Origin: Pseudocercospora fijiensis CIRAD86 | Lineage: Eukaryota > Ascomycota > Dothideomycetes > Mycosphaerellales > Mycosphaerellaceae | Length of the DNA stretch: 64,000 bases | Direction of reading: 5' to 3' | Assembly: GCF_000340215.1 (NCBI RefSeq) | Contig: NW_006921546.1 | Location: 713,787 to 777,786 of the forward strand | Shown here: positions 1 to 11,385 of the stretch, in pieces | How positions within the stretch are numbered: the stretch's first letter is position 1 | Layout of the letters: each line of letters opens with the position of its first letter | Translations under genes and position numbers: made by a program | The notes under the pieces: generated by a model | The model's input: the letters and a program-made list of their open reading frames with translations, nothing else | What the model was told of the DNA's origin: nothing | The model's database searches: none

Positions 1-3000
1 TTCAATAGAATACTATAGATAGGCGATGCTTAAGTCTTAGCCGTAGGCATATCTTACTCTAATAATAAGATATAAATGTCGAGCCCCGGTTAGAGACTAT
101 CCCCTTATGGGTTCTCTAATAGCTATAGAAGATATTATTCTATAGTAACTTAGCTAAGTTAATAGCCGACTAATCCTTCTAAGCGGGGATATAGCGAGCG
201 CCCTTAGTAAACCGGTCTACGACGACTAGGATAGCGTTAAAGATGTCTTTGCTTCCTCTTCGCTTAGTAGGGGGAAGACCTATAATAAAGTCTATTATAA
301 GCTCTACAAATAGCTTATAAGGGATTAGCAATAAGGACAACTCGCTAAAAGGCTAATACTTTAGTGCCTTAATACGTTAGCATACGGTATACGTATTAAC
401 GTATTCCTTTATATCCCGCTTACTATTTAGCTAGTAGTATATACGCGATAGTAGCTCGTACGACCTCTCTATACTATAGTAACCGGCAAGCTTACTATTA
501 TTATAGTATCGCTTAAGAAGTTCTTATCTAATCGATTGTTTAGCGGGGACATAGTACCTACTTTTAAACTTTAAGTAACCCTTATCGTCGATCGACTAAT
601 TATTACTCTTACTAGATCGAGTCTTTCGTCTACTTATAAGCTTATCGATACGTTTAGTAGCAAAGGCGTCCCTCTACTAAGTATATAACAGCTTATCTAT
701 AAACGATTAACTATCCCTATTTGCAAGGTTATTTAATAGTACCCTTACTATCGAACGAGGTACGTATTATATATATCTAATAGTACTAGTAGCCGGATTA
801 ACTATAGTAGTACTATCGCTATTATTATATATAGCGATATCGACTAGGGAGTTATTATAACTTCTCCTGTCTATATTATTAGCCCTTGCCTTAATACGCA
901 CTATTAATATAGTAAGAGTATTAATATACTTCGAGCCGTCGCGGAGTCCGGTAAGCCGCTTATCCTACGCTTACTTATTAATAATATAGGCTATAGCAAT
1001 CTTATACTATAGGGTTAGAAACAAAGAATTAATGTGTTAGGTCTCGCTATCGTAATTAGGTCGCCTCGATAGGCTATTAGTAGGGTTGCTTACGCCTAGC
1101 CGATATAATATATTAAAATCAAACCTAGCGAGGTAGACGGCCTATCTAGCCTATCGACCTATAACCCTAGTAACCTTAGTAATGCTATAGAGGTTGTTAT
1201 AGTCTATATAGACCTATATCGTATATTAGGCCCTATCGAGGTAGTGCCTCTAATACTTAAAGGCCTCGATAATAGCTAGTAATTCTTATTCGTAGGTCTC
1301 GTAGCGACGCTCGGCATTAATTATCTTCCTTAAGAAGAAGGCAATCGGGTGCTAGTAATCGTTATTAGTCTGTTGTAACATAATAGCTAATATAGCGAAC
1401 TATAAAGCGTTAGTCTTAATACGGATCTACCTACTTAGTACGAAATAGTATAGTAAGGGGACTTTAGTAAAGCGTTGCTTTAAACCGTTAAAAGCGGCTT
1501 GTGCTTTGTTAGTCTATTTAAACTCCCTAGTTAGGTTAGCCTTAGTTTTAGTAAGCTTAGTTAGTAGCATTACGTACTATAAATAACCCTCGATAAATCG
1601 ACAGTAGAAGTTAGTAAAACCTAGGAATAATTAAAGCTCCTTAATACTAGTAGGCGTTAGCTACTCGGTAATAGTCTTAATCCGATTAGGATTAGCCTTA
1701 ACACCCTTAGTTAATACGAGGAAGCTAAGGAAGGCTACCTCCTTAGTAGTAAAGGTATATTTAGAAGGCTTGTAATACAAGCTATAGGCCTATAGGCGGT
1801 CGAGCACCTTACGTACGGCGGCCTAATATTCCGCAATATTAGGTAAGTATATATAGACTAGGATATCGTCTAGGTAAACTATATAGAGGTAATCTAATAG
1901 GCCTAATAGGGCCCGATTAATATAGGACTAGAATATTATAGAGGCGTTAGCTAGCCTAAATAGCATAACTGGGTGCTCGAAATAGCTATAACGGGTATAG
2001 AAGGCTGTTTTCTATTTATCGCCCTTACGGATATAGATGCGATAGTATATATCCTTAATGTCTAATATAGTATAGAAATAGGCGCTAGAAAGGCGATCGA
2101 GGGTCTTATTAATAAGCGGAAGCAGATAGCGGTCCTTAATAGTAATAGTGTTAAGCCCTCTATAATTAATATATAAACGCAGGCTACTATCCTTCTTTAG
2201 TACAAATAGGATAGGTATACTAGTAGGGCTGTTACTATACTAAATTCGACTATTAGCTAGGTTCTTATCTAGGTACTTACGTAGTATAGTAAGCTCGCGT
2301 TTACTAAGGTTATAGAGAGGCCTAAAAGGAACCTCCTTACCCTATATAATATCGATCTTATAGTCCGTCTCTTTAAATATAGGCAATATCGATACTAGGT
2401 AGTGTTTAAATATATTAATATAAGTCTCTCGAATAGGCTATAGTATACGAGCAAGCTAATTAGGGTCTATACTATTAGGGGGTATAGGTTTATCGTTATC
2501 TCCTAATAGGTCGATTATTAGGTTAGCTATAGTAGGTATTAGGTTGCCGATAAATAGGACTCTAATATCGTTAGGACACTCGCTAGTATTAATATATTTA
2601 ATGTCCTCTTTCCTAGCGATTCTAAATCGCTACTATTAGCTGCCTAGGTCTATAGCTACGGCGTAGTGCTTAAGAACAGGGTTGCTAATAATAATAGTAG
2701 CTCCCCTATATAGGTTGTCTATATCTACTACGTAGGTAGTAAAGTCTAGTAGGCGCTTATTTCCGAGGTCGTCCTTTAGGACTATAGGAATATAGTAGGC
2801 CCTATAGGTTAAGTGCCGAGCGTTATTAAACTAAGTAAGGGTTAGTAGGTTAGCCCTAGGCAATTGTCGAAGGTCTAATTACTTAGCTAGGCGATAGCTA
2901 ATAAGGGTACTAACTAAATTCCCTAGGTCTAGTATACCCTTAGTTTTATAATTGTTGCTATACGTGTCCTATATAAGATAGGTGCGTATAATAGCTAGTA

Positions 3001-4500
3001 TAATATCGATAGTCTTACGCCGTATAAGGCTAATAGTTAGTACGGCGCTTATTCTTTTTTCGACTAATAGGAAGGACCGATAGGGGTAGCATTAGCGGCT
3101 AAAAGGTGCTTTCGGTACTTAGCGGTAGTATAGTCGATCCGGGCCTAATCCTTAGGTTTGTCGTATTAGCCTAGTAGATAGCTAGTACTACTATAGTTAA
3201 AGCATTTCAATCTAGTTAGGGGATTGCTATAGCCGCTATTGCTGCTATTGTTAGTTAAGCGATTAGTATTATAGGGATACGAGCCCCTTCTACGGCCTCT
3301 ATTACGGCCTCCTCTATATAGCCGTCTTCTACGGCCTCTTCTACGGTCGTTGTTACTATTCCTATTATTAGCATTGTTATTCTAGTAGGACCCTTAGCTA
3401 TTGCCTCTACGGGCACTACGATTGCCGCGGTTAGTACTAGCTAGTCGGATCCTCAATTCTAGTCGTTACTAAAGTTAGATAGCTCGTTTAGCTGTTTCTA
3501 CTTCGACTATAAATTAAATGCGTGTTAGATTAGCCTATTTAAATATACGGCGGCGGTCTAATTTAAGGACTAATTCCTATCGCAATTTAGGGCGTATTTC
3601 GGAAATCTAGATAGAGTCGGTCTTAGGTAGCAAATCGTCCTTAAGGGTCTTTAGATAGGCCTCGAAGAATCGAGAGGTTTAGTCGGCCTTTTGTTTAGTA
3701 CGTAGGTATTAGTCTTAGGCGTGCTACTAGCGCAATATAGGGTTGCTAAGGGTATTTAGTATAATAGTCTTATAGTCTTGCTACTAAATAGCGGTCTAAT
3801 TAGGGAGGGAGTTAAAATAGTCGTCCTAGGTACGCTTTAGGTCTCTATTAATATATTGTATAGTATAGACGACTAAGGAATAGTTATCTAGTAGCGCTCT
3901 CGGTGCATTACGCTAGTTAAGCTTACAGTTACGAATATAGTCGTTATATTGCTTTCGACTAGAGCTATTAAACACGGTGCAATCCTTAAGTTTAGTATCC
4001 TTCTTTTAAATAGTTAGTAAGGAAGGCCCTACTATTAGCTTAGTATTTAGTTGCTAGGGCTTCCTATAGGCGGTAAATTTTGAGGAGGTTGTCCTTTAGC
4101 TATTATTCTTAACGTAAAGCAGCGAGCTTGTTTTAGGTAGCTTCTTAAAGTCTCGCTACTAGCTAGGGGCTAAAGGCTAGTTAGCTATATCGACGGTTAA
4201 CAATATTGCTAAGGATGTCGTTAATAGGTAACGATAGGTTATCCCTTTCGATTATAGGTTCTCTAGTAGGGTCTCTAGTAGGCGCTTTAGTAGGCACTTT
4301 AGTAGGCACTATACTACTAGTGTTGTTATTGCTAGCACTGCTAGTAGCGCTACGGTTGTTATTACTTTGTAATAAGCCGGCTATTATAATAAGGGGTAAT
4401 ACTAATAATATATTATAGGCCCCTATAGTGCGGATATAGCGGAATTAGCGAGTATCGGTCTAGTATAATTAACTTAGTATAGTAGGCTATATAGAAGGCC
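1..4500 (-). mobile_element. Ty3-type LTR retrotransposon relic (gag-pol), RIP-degraded, truncated by window start
   Basis: Read on the minus strand through stop codons, this is a Ty3/mdg4-type gag-pol in the order gag, RT, RNase H, integrase. A degraded CCHC zinc knuckle lies near 3,175-3,225, where the second and third Cys and the His read as Tyr. Reverse transcriptase follows at about 1,850-2,230, with TITIKDRYPLPLI and the catalytic YLDD box (about 1,847-1,889). RNase H lies near 1,150-1,420 (NAERRYETYEQELLAI). Integrase begins near 700, and the stretch LPPTKRRGSKDIF reads at about 240-280. No open frame survives; most stops are TAG or TAA, as expected if CAG, CAA or TGG were hit by RIP. 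No LTR was identified: the 3' end is outside the window and the 5' end (about 4,500-4,850) is unclear. It is a different family from the element at 47,847-60,113. Confidence 0.85.
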
Positions 4501-4851
4501 TTGCTTAATAATTAGTACGGTTATTCTAATAGAATAGTATATATAGATCCCGCCTCGGGCGCAATATAGTTAGATTAACGGTTTCCGTAGCTATACCGCT
4601 AAAAGCTTAAAATAAGGACTATCTAGCTACTACCTTTAAAGGGTAGATCGAATACTATATAAGAAGGGTATATTAGTAGGTAGATAGGGTAGTAGTAGGT
4701 ACGAGTAGTATTCGATAGAGATCTAGAAGGAGAAGGAGGAAGGCAGGCTAGTTAGCCTAACGCTAAGCGCTAAGCCCTACCTAAGGCACTAAGACCCTAG
4801 CTTTACTTAGCCTAGTTATATGCTAATTACGTATAGCCTCTTTAGCCCTAA

Positions 4852-5372
4852 TAATATAGTAAAAGAGAAGAAGAAGTCGAAAGGAAATAAACGAAAGAAG
4901 GTAGAGGTATATCGCTTTAATATAGCCGTAGAGGACGAATAGAATACATTCTTATTAACCGTAATAAATAGATGCCCTATATAATATAACGAAATCTATT
5001 AATACTATACGAGTCGGTCGCTAAGTCGGTACTAACTTAGTATACGTAGTAGACGTATACAAATGCTAGTAGTTACCCGAGTATACGTATAAACGTTAGA
5101 TATTAGTAGAAGTAACAATCGTATAATATACAGATCCGATAGAAAATGTAATTTAAATGCTAGTACTAGTACCTACGACGACTCGAGCCTAACTCGATAT
5201 ACAAGTCGGACGGTAAAGAATAAAATTCTAACTATAATTAGATTTGCTAGAATTTCTGGATCGCGACGATCCTATTAGATAAGATCTTTAACGTACGATC
5301 CTAAGGATCCTAAGGATCCTAAGCGATTCTATCGATAGGATCGTCGCGATTAGTAAAAAAGTTTCCGTAACG
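4852..5372 (+). mobile_element. Right-terminal fragment of the large Plavaka-type DNA transposon (second copy)
   Basis: This stretch is nearly identical, and collinear, with 61,168-61,689, the right end of the large transposon. It holds the 3' tail of that element's plus-strand ORF (KKKSKGNKRKKVEVYRFNIA), subterminal GATCCTAAG repeats (about 5,300-5,335) and the terminal sequence GTAAAAAAGTTTCCGTAACG ending at 5,372. The similarity stops abruptly at about 4,852, where sequence belonging to the minus-strand Ty3-type relic begins. The rest of this copy was therefore probably displaced by that insertion or lies outside the window. Differences between the two copies look mostly like C/T or G/A changes. 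Confidence 0.85.
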
Positions 5373-8300
5373 TAAGGAAAGCTTCTAGCCTATATCGGCA
5401 GTTTATAATATTAACTAAGATAGTAGGTATAGTTAAATTAACCGGGAGTATTAAGGAAACTTTTTAATCTATATCTGCTACTTAGGGATTTAATTAAGGT
5501 AGTATATAAAGGTAGATCGGCTATAAGTATAGGGCAAACGCTTTAGTATCTATCGGTAGCTAGAAGAGTTAACTAAGACGGCGTATAAAGGTAAATCCGA
5601 GTATATCTAATTTACAACCTATATCCGTAGGCTAGTTGTTATTAAATAGTCTCTTCTCTCTATACCTTATAGTATATTAGCCTTACGATTAAGCTTGCCT
5701 TTACTAAAATTCTAGCTAATCTCTAAGCTACTAGATATTCGTAATCTTCTTTAAAAGGCGTAAGATTGAGATATTTATTAAGATAAAGGATTGTATTCAC
5801 TTGATATCTAGGCTAACGAAGCGTAAAGAAGGAAGGAAGGAGCGACTCGAGGGTTCGGGCCGCCTATATACCCGTGTCGATGCCTTAGGCATCAACTTTC
5901 ACGCTGCCATTTACATACTAGCTACGATCCGTAATAATATTAAAACTAATAGCTATTATCCTATTTAGCCTAGTACTTAGGTACTACGCGTCGTAAAGTA
6001 TTTCGTAGCCTAGACCTACTAATCTTAGGATATACTAGGTATACTAACGATCTCTATATCGTATTATAGTATTCCGAAGATTCCTATAGAATAATCCTAC
6101 GTCTATTAAGAATATTCTACCGCTATTTAATATGCTTAGATCTTAAATCTACTATAAGCGACTTTAATAGTCTACGCTTAGCGGCCGTATTCCCGCTATT
6201 TCCTTTCCTAAATCTATATCTTCCGTAAGAGAGTCCTTATTTTAGGTACGAGGAGCTTGCTTTTACGATACTTTCTTAAGAATTAAAGTAGAGTTCTAAT
6301 AGATAGTAGAAGGGCGAGCTATAGTATAGCTTTCGGATTTAACCTCTCGTACTAAAGGGATATACGTATAGTTAGTAGAAGAGAACTCTTAGATAGTAGG
6401 TAGTTTTCGGAAGTGCTTATAGTAAGCCTAGAGTAGCGACGCTATATTAAATTGCCCTAGAGCTATAGTAATAGCGAAGAGACGTAGGCTACTAAAAGCG
6501 TTAAGAACGATAGTAATAGAGACGATAGAGGCGAAATAGGCGACGTATAGGTAGAATAGGGATAGACCGAGTAAGAGAAAGATAAGCTATACTACGCTAT
6601 ATATCTAAGCCTACTATAACTACCTCCTACCTATAACTCCCCGAGGTAATCCTACCTTAATTAGCGCCTAGCTATTACAAAAAAGCAGTTTATTCTCTTT
6701 AATTAACTAGGGCATACTTAGGTATTAACTAATACTAGCGCGAGTTGACTATCGGTATCGAGCTTTCGGTATAAGGCTAGCGGTAACGCTTTTCGGTACG
6801 AGATAGGTAGGGTAGGGCATAGCGTAGCGGCGTCGGGGACTATAGGTAGTAAGCGTAACTACGATACTATAGGTTATATAAGCTATTGCCTTTAAGATAA
6901 AGGTAGTAAGGGTAATTACGATAGCTCGGATAGTATAAAGCGCTACGCTCGCTATAGCTATATAGGACGCTAGGATAAGGATAAAGGGGGTAGATATAAT
7001 TATATAATTACTCGTATTATATAGTCGGGGCTATAGGCAACTACGTAAAGTAGGTAGTAGTTATATTTAGTATAGCAAAAGCGATCTTAAGGTATAATAT
7101 CGGTATAGATAGATTTTCGCTATCGCTAAAGAAGGCGTAACGTAGGAGAACTCCTACTAGCTCGCCTCGTCTAGCCGCCTTTAAGGAGATTATATTTCTA
7201 GTTACAATCGGCGACTAAAGTATCGATAAGTAGATAAATAGAATAGAGACGAAATTAGATTATTTTTGTATTATAGGGCACTATTAAATAGGTTAAGGTT
7301 CGGCTATAGGTAGGATAGTACGAAGATAGCCGCTAGTTAGAGCGGCTACTAATATACGTCGACTTTTGTCCTATAGCGAGGAGAAGGCTAATTCGACGAG
7401 AATATCTATCTCCGCGTCTTCTAGCGTAATAGTAGCCGCCCTAACTCTATCTCTATCTATTATCGTAGTACCTCTACGGGTAATAAATATACGTAATACG
7501 CTCTAGCAATTGTTCTATTACGAATATCGACTTTATTTTATTCTTCTAAATATATATATTATACTATAATATAACCTCCTTCTATCGAAAGCTAAGCGGT
7601 TTCAAGTTCCTAGACGATAGTTACTAAGAGGATTTACCTTATACTAATAGGCGATAACGAAGTTTTAATTAGGTATACCTAATAAGAAATCGTAGACTAG
7701 TAGCTATCCTAGATAGAGGTAAAAATTTAGCCTATACCCTAGTTATATAAGCTTTACTATAATAGCTAAGAGAGGACGTCGCTAGCAATTATCTTAAGTG
7801 CTTATAAGGTTAGGTATAATATTACTTATTATTATCTATACCTAGGATCGAGACTTACTACGCCTACTTAGATTTACGTAAAATGCTACTTCGCTACGTA
7901 TTAGACTCTAGCCTCGAGCCTTTCGATTACTGTAGCTTAGTAAGTATATAAAGCCTATAAAAGAAGACTTAGAGAGTACCGGCTTAGAACTATTAAGATT
8001 AAGGTCTTAATCCTATAGCCGATCTTACGAGCGATATACTAGGCTTCTAGCAAAATTATAGCTCCGAAACCGATAATTATAGTATTAGTCTCCGATCCGG
8101 CGGTACTCTCTTAGCTAGAGGAGTAGCTTAAAGTATATACGCGAGTATTTCGCGCGAAATAAAGAAGTAATATATACCTAATATCGAATCTTACGAACTA
8201 GGTATCTATTATACTTTAGCTAGACTATTATCTAACGCCCTATAGTATTTATACTATCGATATTAGTATCTTTAATCGCTTTATTTTATATAAGCGGCTT

Positions 8301-8465
8301 CTTATAAGCCTATTTAAGAAAGTTATATATTAGATAACTATAAGGCATATATCCTCTTAAAGAGAAAGTAGGAGAAAAGAGTAGAACTTAGAAAAGAAGT
8401 ATTATTTAAAGGACTATAAATAAAGAGTAGAGTACTAGGGAGAAGGAGGAGTAGTAGAGAATAGA
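5373..8465. other. RIP-degraded repeat DNA, unassigned
   Basis: The sequence is TA-rich and CA/TG-poor, with no open frame of useful length, so it is a RIP-mutated repeat. Long stretches read as protein on the plus strand only if stops are ignored. A possible zinc-knuckle-like remnant (CIIGHYQIG) lies near 7,265-7,300, which would suggest a gag-type protein. No reverse transcriptase, integrase or transposase motif was recognised. Composition changes sharply to normal at about 8,465-8,480. Confidence 0.5.
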
Positions 8466-8523
8466 AGAGTAGCAAAATCATTTCCTATCTATAAACAAAA
8501 CCTCTAATCTACCAAAAAAAACT

Positions 8524-9630
8524 CTACCTAAACCAAAACTGCGGCGCCTCCTCATGCAAAAACTCCGTTAGTCTCTGCCGAAAAGCCTGATGCTCAGCGA
8601 GCTGACGGCTCGCCGTCTCTCGCAGCTCCTCCGTCACGCTGGCTTTAGCCTGCTGCTCAAGCCGTGCCTCCATGGGCGCCGTCTGTCTCAAGATATCAAT
8701 AACAATAGAATCTTTCCGCACCCCGCCGAAACTGGATTCGCCGGCGTAATCTGTAAGCCGGCGGACGTTGCGGACTGCGCGGGTTTCTTCTTCTTTTTCT
8801 TCTTCTTCTTTTTCTTCTTCTTCTTCTTCTCCTTCGTCGTCGTCGTCTTCTTCTTCTTCTTCGTCGTCGTCGTCTTCTTCTTCTCCTTCGTCGTCGTCGT
8901 CGTCTTCTTCTTCTCCTGTCTTTCTTCTCTTGCTCGGCGGCTCTCCTCTACCTATCTCTATAGATGGCGATGGCTCTGTCTCTGTCTCTGGCTCTGACTC
9001 TGGCTCTGATTCTGGCTCTGGTTCTGGCTCCGGCTCTTTTCCCTTTCCTTTCCCCTTCCGTTTCCCCTTCCTTAGCCCTGACTCTAGCTCCGGCTCCGTC
9101 TTTTTGTGCATACGGGTCACCGTAGCAACATCTTCGGTCGTGACATGGGCAGTCCTTCGACCACCCTTATGCCTCCTCCGAGCACTGCTGGCTTTCGCTA
9201 CCTCCTTCACGGCGTAGCGCCAGTCTTCCACCGCGCCAGCAAGGGTCCGCAAAGCCTTCAAAAGGCCATTGGGCCAGGAGGGAGGAGTGCTGCCGCCAGG
9301 AAAAGTCCAGTCCCAGCCTTTCCAGATTTTATTAATGCCGTTGATACGGCTATTGGCCTCGCTCTGTGCTCTTCCTACCCGATCCACTATCGTCTGCAAC
9401 TCTTCCAGCCCCGAATATGCATTGCGAAAGGTAGCCGCACTCCTCGGATGATGATTCTGAAGCCATTTCCACGATACATGGCATTTGATTTCGTACTCTT
9501 CTGTCTCCTCCACGCTTCTCGTCACAACATCTATTACAAATTTTATTTTTTCTTGCTCATTATCCCCCAGATTCTCCAAAACACCCAAAAAATCGGCCTC
9601 GATCTCGTCATATCGCAAAATTGGTGCCAT
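8524..9630 (-). CDS. Hypothetical protein, 368 aa, with acidic and Lys/Gly-Glu/Pro low-complexity regions
   Basis: This is the only long uninterrupted gene in the window and I do not recognise its family. Residues 1 to about 165 look globular (WKWLQNHHPRSAATF, KIWKGWDWTFPGG). They are followed by a basic GKRKGKGKGK run, EP/ES/ET dipeptides, a likely nuclear localisation signal (PSKRRK, near residue 235) and a run of about 45 Asp/Glu residues. The C-terminal 85 residues look folded or helical. Basic and acidic tracts plus an NLS suggest a nuclear or chromatin-associated role, but that is inference. The first ATG (9,628-9,630) directly adjoins a GCGATGCGATTC repeat, so the promoter region is repetitive. 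Dense acidic codons create long spurious Ser/Phe/Val-rich frames on the opposite strand. No intron is needed. It starts only about 55 bp inside the GC-normal island. Confidence 0.75.
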   Translation of the reverse strand: MAPILRYDEIEADFLGVLENLGDNEQEKIKFVIDVVTRSVEETEEYEIKCHVSWKWLQNHHPRSAATFRNAYSGLEELQTIVDRVGRAQSEANSRINGINKIWKGWDWTFPGGSTPPSWPNGLLKALRTLAGAVEDWRYAVKEVAKASSARRRHKGGRRTAHVTTEDVATVTRMHKKTEPELESGLRKGKRKGKGKGKEPEPEPEPESEPESEPETETEPSPSIEIGRGEPPSKRRKTGEEEDDDDDEGEEEDDDDEEEEEDDDDEGEEEEEEKEEEEKEEETRAVRNVRRLTDYAGESSFGGVRKDSIVIDILRQTAPMEARLEQQAKASVTEELRETASRQLAEHQAFRQRLTEFLHEEAPQFWFR

Positions 9631-9900
9631 AATGCGATGCGATTCGATGCGATTCGATGCGATGCGATGCTGGAGCAGGAGCAGGAGCAGGAGCAGGAGG
9701 TGGTGGTGGTGCTGATGCTGATGCTGGTGCTGATGCTGATGCTGATGCTGATGCTGATGCTGGTGGTGGTGGTGCTGGTGCTGATGCTGGTGGTGGTGGT
9801 GCTGATGCTGGTGGTGGTGGTGCTGATGCTGGTGGTGGTGGTGCTGATGCTGGTGGTGGTGGTGCTAATATGCTGATGCTGGTACTGGTGGTGGTGCTGG
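9631..9900. repeat. Microsatellite block (GATGCGATTC then GCTGAT / GGTGGT trinucleotide repeats)
   Basis: A GCGATGCGATTC-type repeat (9,633-9,670) runs into GGAGCA and then interleaved GCTGAT and GGTGGTGGT units up to about 9,900. It sits immediately upstream of the start codon of the minus-strand gene at 8,524-9,630, so it occupies the place of that gene's 5' UTR or core promoter. Open frames over it (poly Ala/Gly/Asp, Met/Leu/Val) are composition artefacts. Confidence 0.9.
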
Positions 9901-10100
9901 CTGGAGCTGGAGCCGGAGTTGGAGCAGGAGCAGAGGCAGAGGGTGGAGACGCTGGAATGGGAGCTTTCGGACCAAGAGCGAAATCAACCTACACTTCTCA
10001 GAGAGTGTAAACGAACCTTATATATCACGGTAGACTACAGCAGTCGGGAGGCGCTTGCAACTTTCGGGCCCTTCCTCCCTCAAACAGACATCTTCACCAA

Positions 10101-10325
10101 GGTCAACAAGTTCAAATCGAGAAGGTCCGCTTCGCTGTGCTGTGCACCTCCCTCATGCATACATCTCGACCTTGGTCAACAAGTTCAGATCGAGAAGGTC
10201 CGCTTCGCTGTGCTGTGCACCTCCTCGACGGACACATCTTTACCTTGGCCAACAAGTTCAGAAGTAGAATCCCCGCTTTGCTGTGCTGTGCACCTCCCCC
10301 ATGCGTACATCTTAACCTGGGTGCA
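10101..10325. repeat. 73-bp tandem repeat, about three copies
   Basis: Copies begin at 10,101, 10,174 and 10,247 with GGTCAACAAGTTC or a close variant (73-bp spacing). Each contains GCTGTGCTGTGCACCTCC. The first two copies share GAGAAGGTCCGCTTCG; the third is more diverged and a partial fourth begins near 10,320. The unit is not a multiple of three, so the short frames that cross it in all three phases are not evidence of coding. Confidence 0.9.
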
Positions 10326-10403
10326 TTGTATGTGCCGAGTGGAGAATGATTGCTGTGCAGATTTCGGTCTCTGGTACCTCAAATATCATCTGCGTCTCCC
10401 GTG

Positions 10404-10502
10404 ACATGGATGTGTCTTGACTCTTGACATCCTCGCAGACGACTTCGCTTCTGCTGTGATGTAGATGTGTCTTGCTTGAATATTGATACCCTCGCAGACG
10501 TT
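10404..10502. repeat. Imperfect tandem duplication, ~55-59 bp unit
   Basis: GATGTGTCTTG ... CCTCGCAGACG occurs twice (TGTGTCTTG at 10,411 and 10,466; CTCGCAGAC at about 10,432 and 10,491). The copies differ by small indels. It lies just downstream of the 73-bp array and may be part of the same unstable region. Confidence 0.7.
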
Positions 10503-11385
10503 TTCAGTCCTCCCAAGCATGTCTTACACAAACTTGCGGCTGCCGTAGATGCTGGCCATCTGGGTTCTCCTCTTGTAAGCCCCGAGCTGTAGCTTCGCCA
10601 TCAAACTCTTGCCGTTGCATTAGCTTTTTGCAGTCCAGCATCAGAAGCCTGCCGACAGGATTGAAGTTCCAAGTTGCGCTGTTCGACAGATGCTAAGATT
10701 GCTCATTGTAGGGAGAGGTTGGCTGGCACTGGGACTGGTTAGGCTGAAGTACCAAGGCTGGCGACTTTGGTTGTAGCCGCAAACAAAAGTGCATTACAAG
10801 CTTCCACGCGGGTCTCTATGATTTGGTTGAAGAGTTGGTCCGGAATTGTGCGCACAATCTAGCCACTTGAAGCCGTGGACAAAGTTGCACGAAATATAGC
10901 AGGCTGACGATTGGACGTGTTGGCATAGCACCTGGGACGAGAGATTGGCAGATGCCGCCGCCGGTGATTGATACCTTTCTCGTGGTTCGAAGACTGGACT
11001 GACCATTCGTTTTGGCTCACTATCATCCGGAGCCGTCACACTTCCACCCACTACCTCTTTCACGAATCTTTGTTTTGCTGGAGATGCTGGAGATGGTTCG
11101 AGTTTGAATTCTACTCACCGGAGTGAGTAGATGAAATCATGCCGGGACGCCGGAGTTTGCGGTTGACGCGCTCAATATCAGCTGTGAGGCTTCAATCGCC
11201 CACCGCAAGTCATTCGTAGAGGATTGGTGTCTATGCAGGCATCAGCGTAGGCGATGTCGTCAAGGGTATCATTGGCTCCAGCACAAGGTGCGATGAATGG
11301 CGATTTGGTCAAGGTGAAGGGCATTTCAGCCCTGCCAACAAAATGTACCGCCTGAAGAAAGAAGTGCAAGCCGCTGTCTATGTAT
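10503..11385. other. Intergenic or decayed coding sequence, no confident gene
   Basis: Base composition is normal. Two minus-strand stretches look protein-like: 10,794-11,063 (EPKRMVSPVFEPRERYQSP) and 11,178-11,396 (GANDTLDDIAYADACIDTN). They share a phase. A possible minus-strand intron lies between them, with donor GTGAGT near 11,125 and a CTCCAG acceptor. Each is under 90 codons, no family was recognised, and the splice does not produce a convincing single protein. This may be a decayed gene. Confidence 0.3.

Noticed and set aside
4206..4418. 70-codon hydrophobic frame (GSLVGALVGTLVGTI)
   Set aside because: It derives from a short AGTAGGCACTTT-type repeat on the strand opposite the gag relic; no start context or signal of selection.
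8590..9876. Several plus-strand frames over the gene at 8,524-9,630
   Set aside because: They are Phe/Ser/Val-rich mirrors of the Asp/Glu, Glu/Pro and Lys/Gly codon repeats of the minus-strand gene, or products of the trinucleotide repeats upstream of it.
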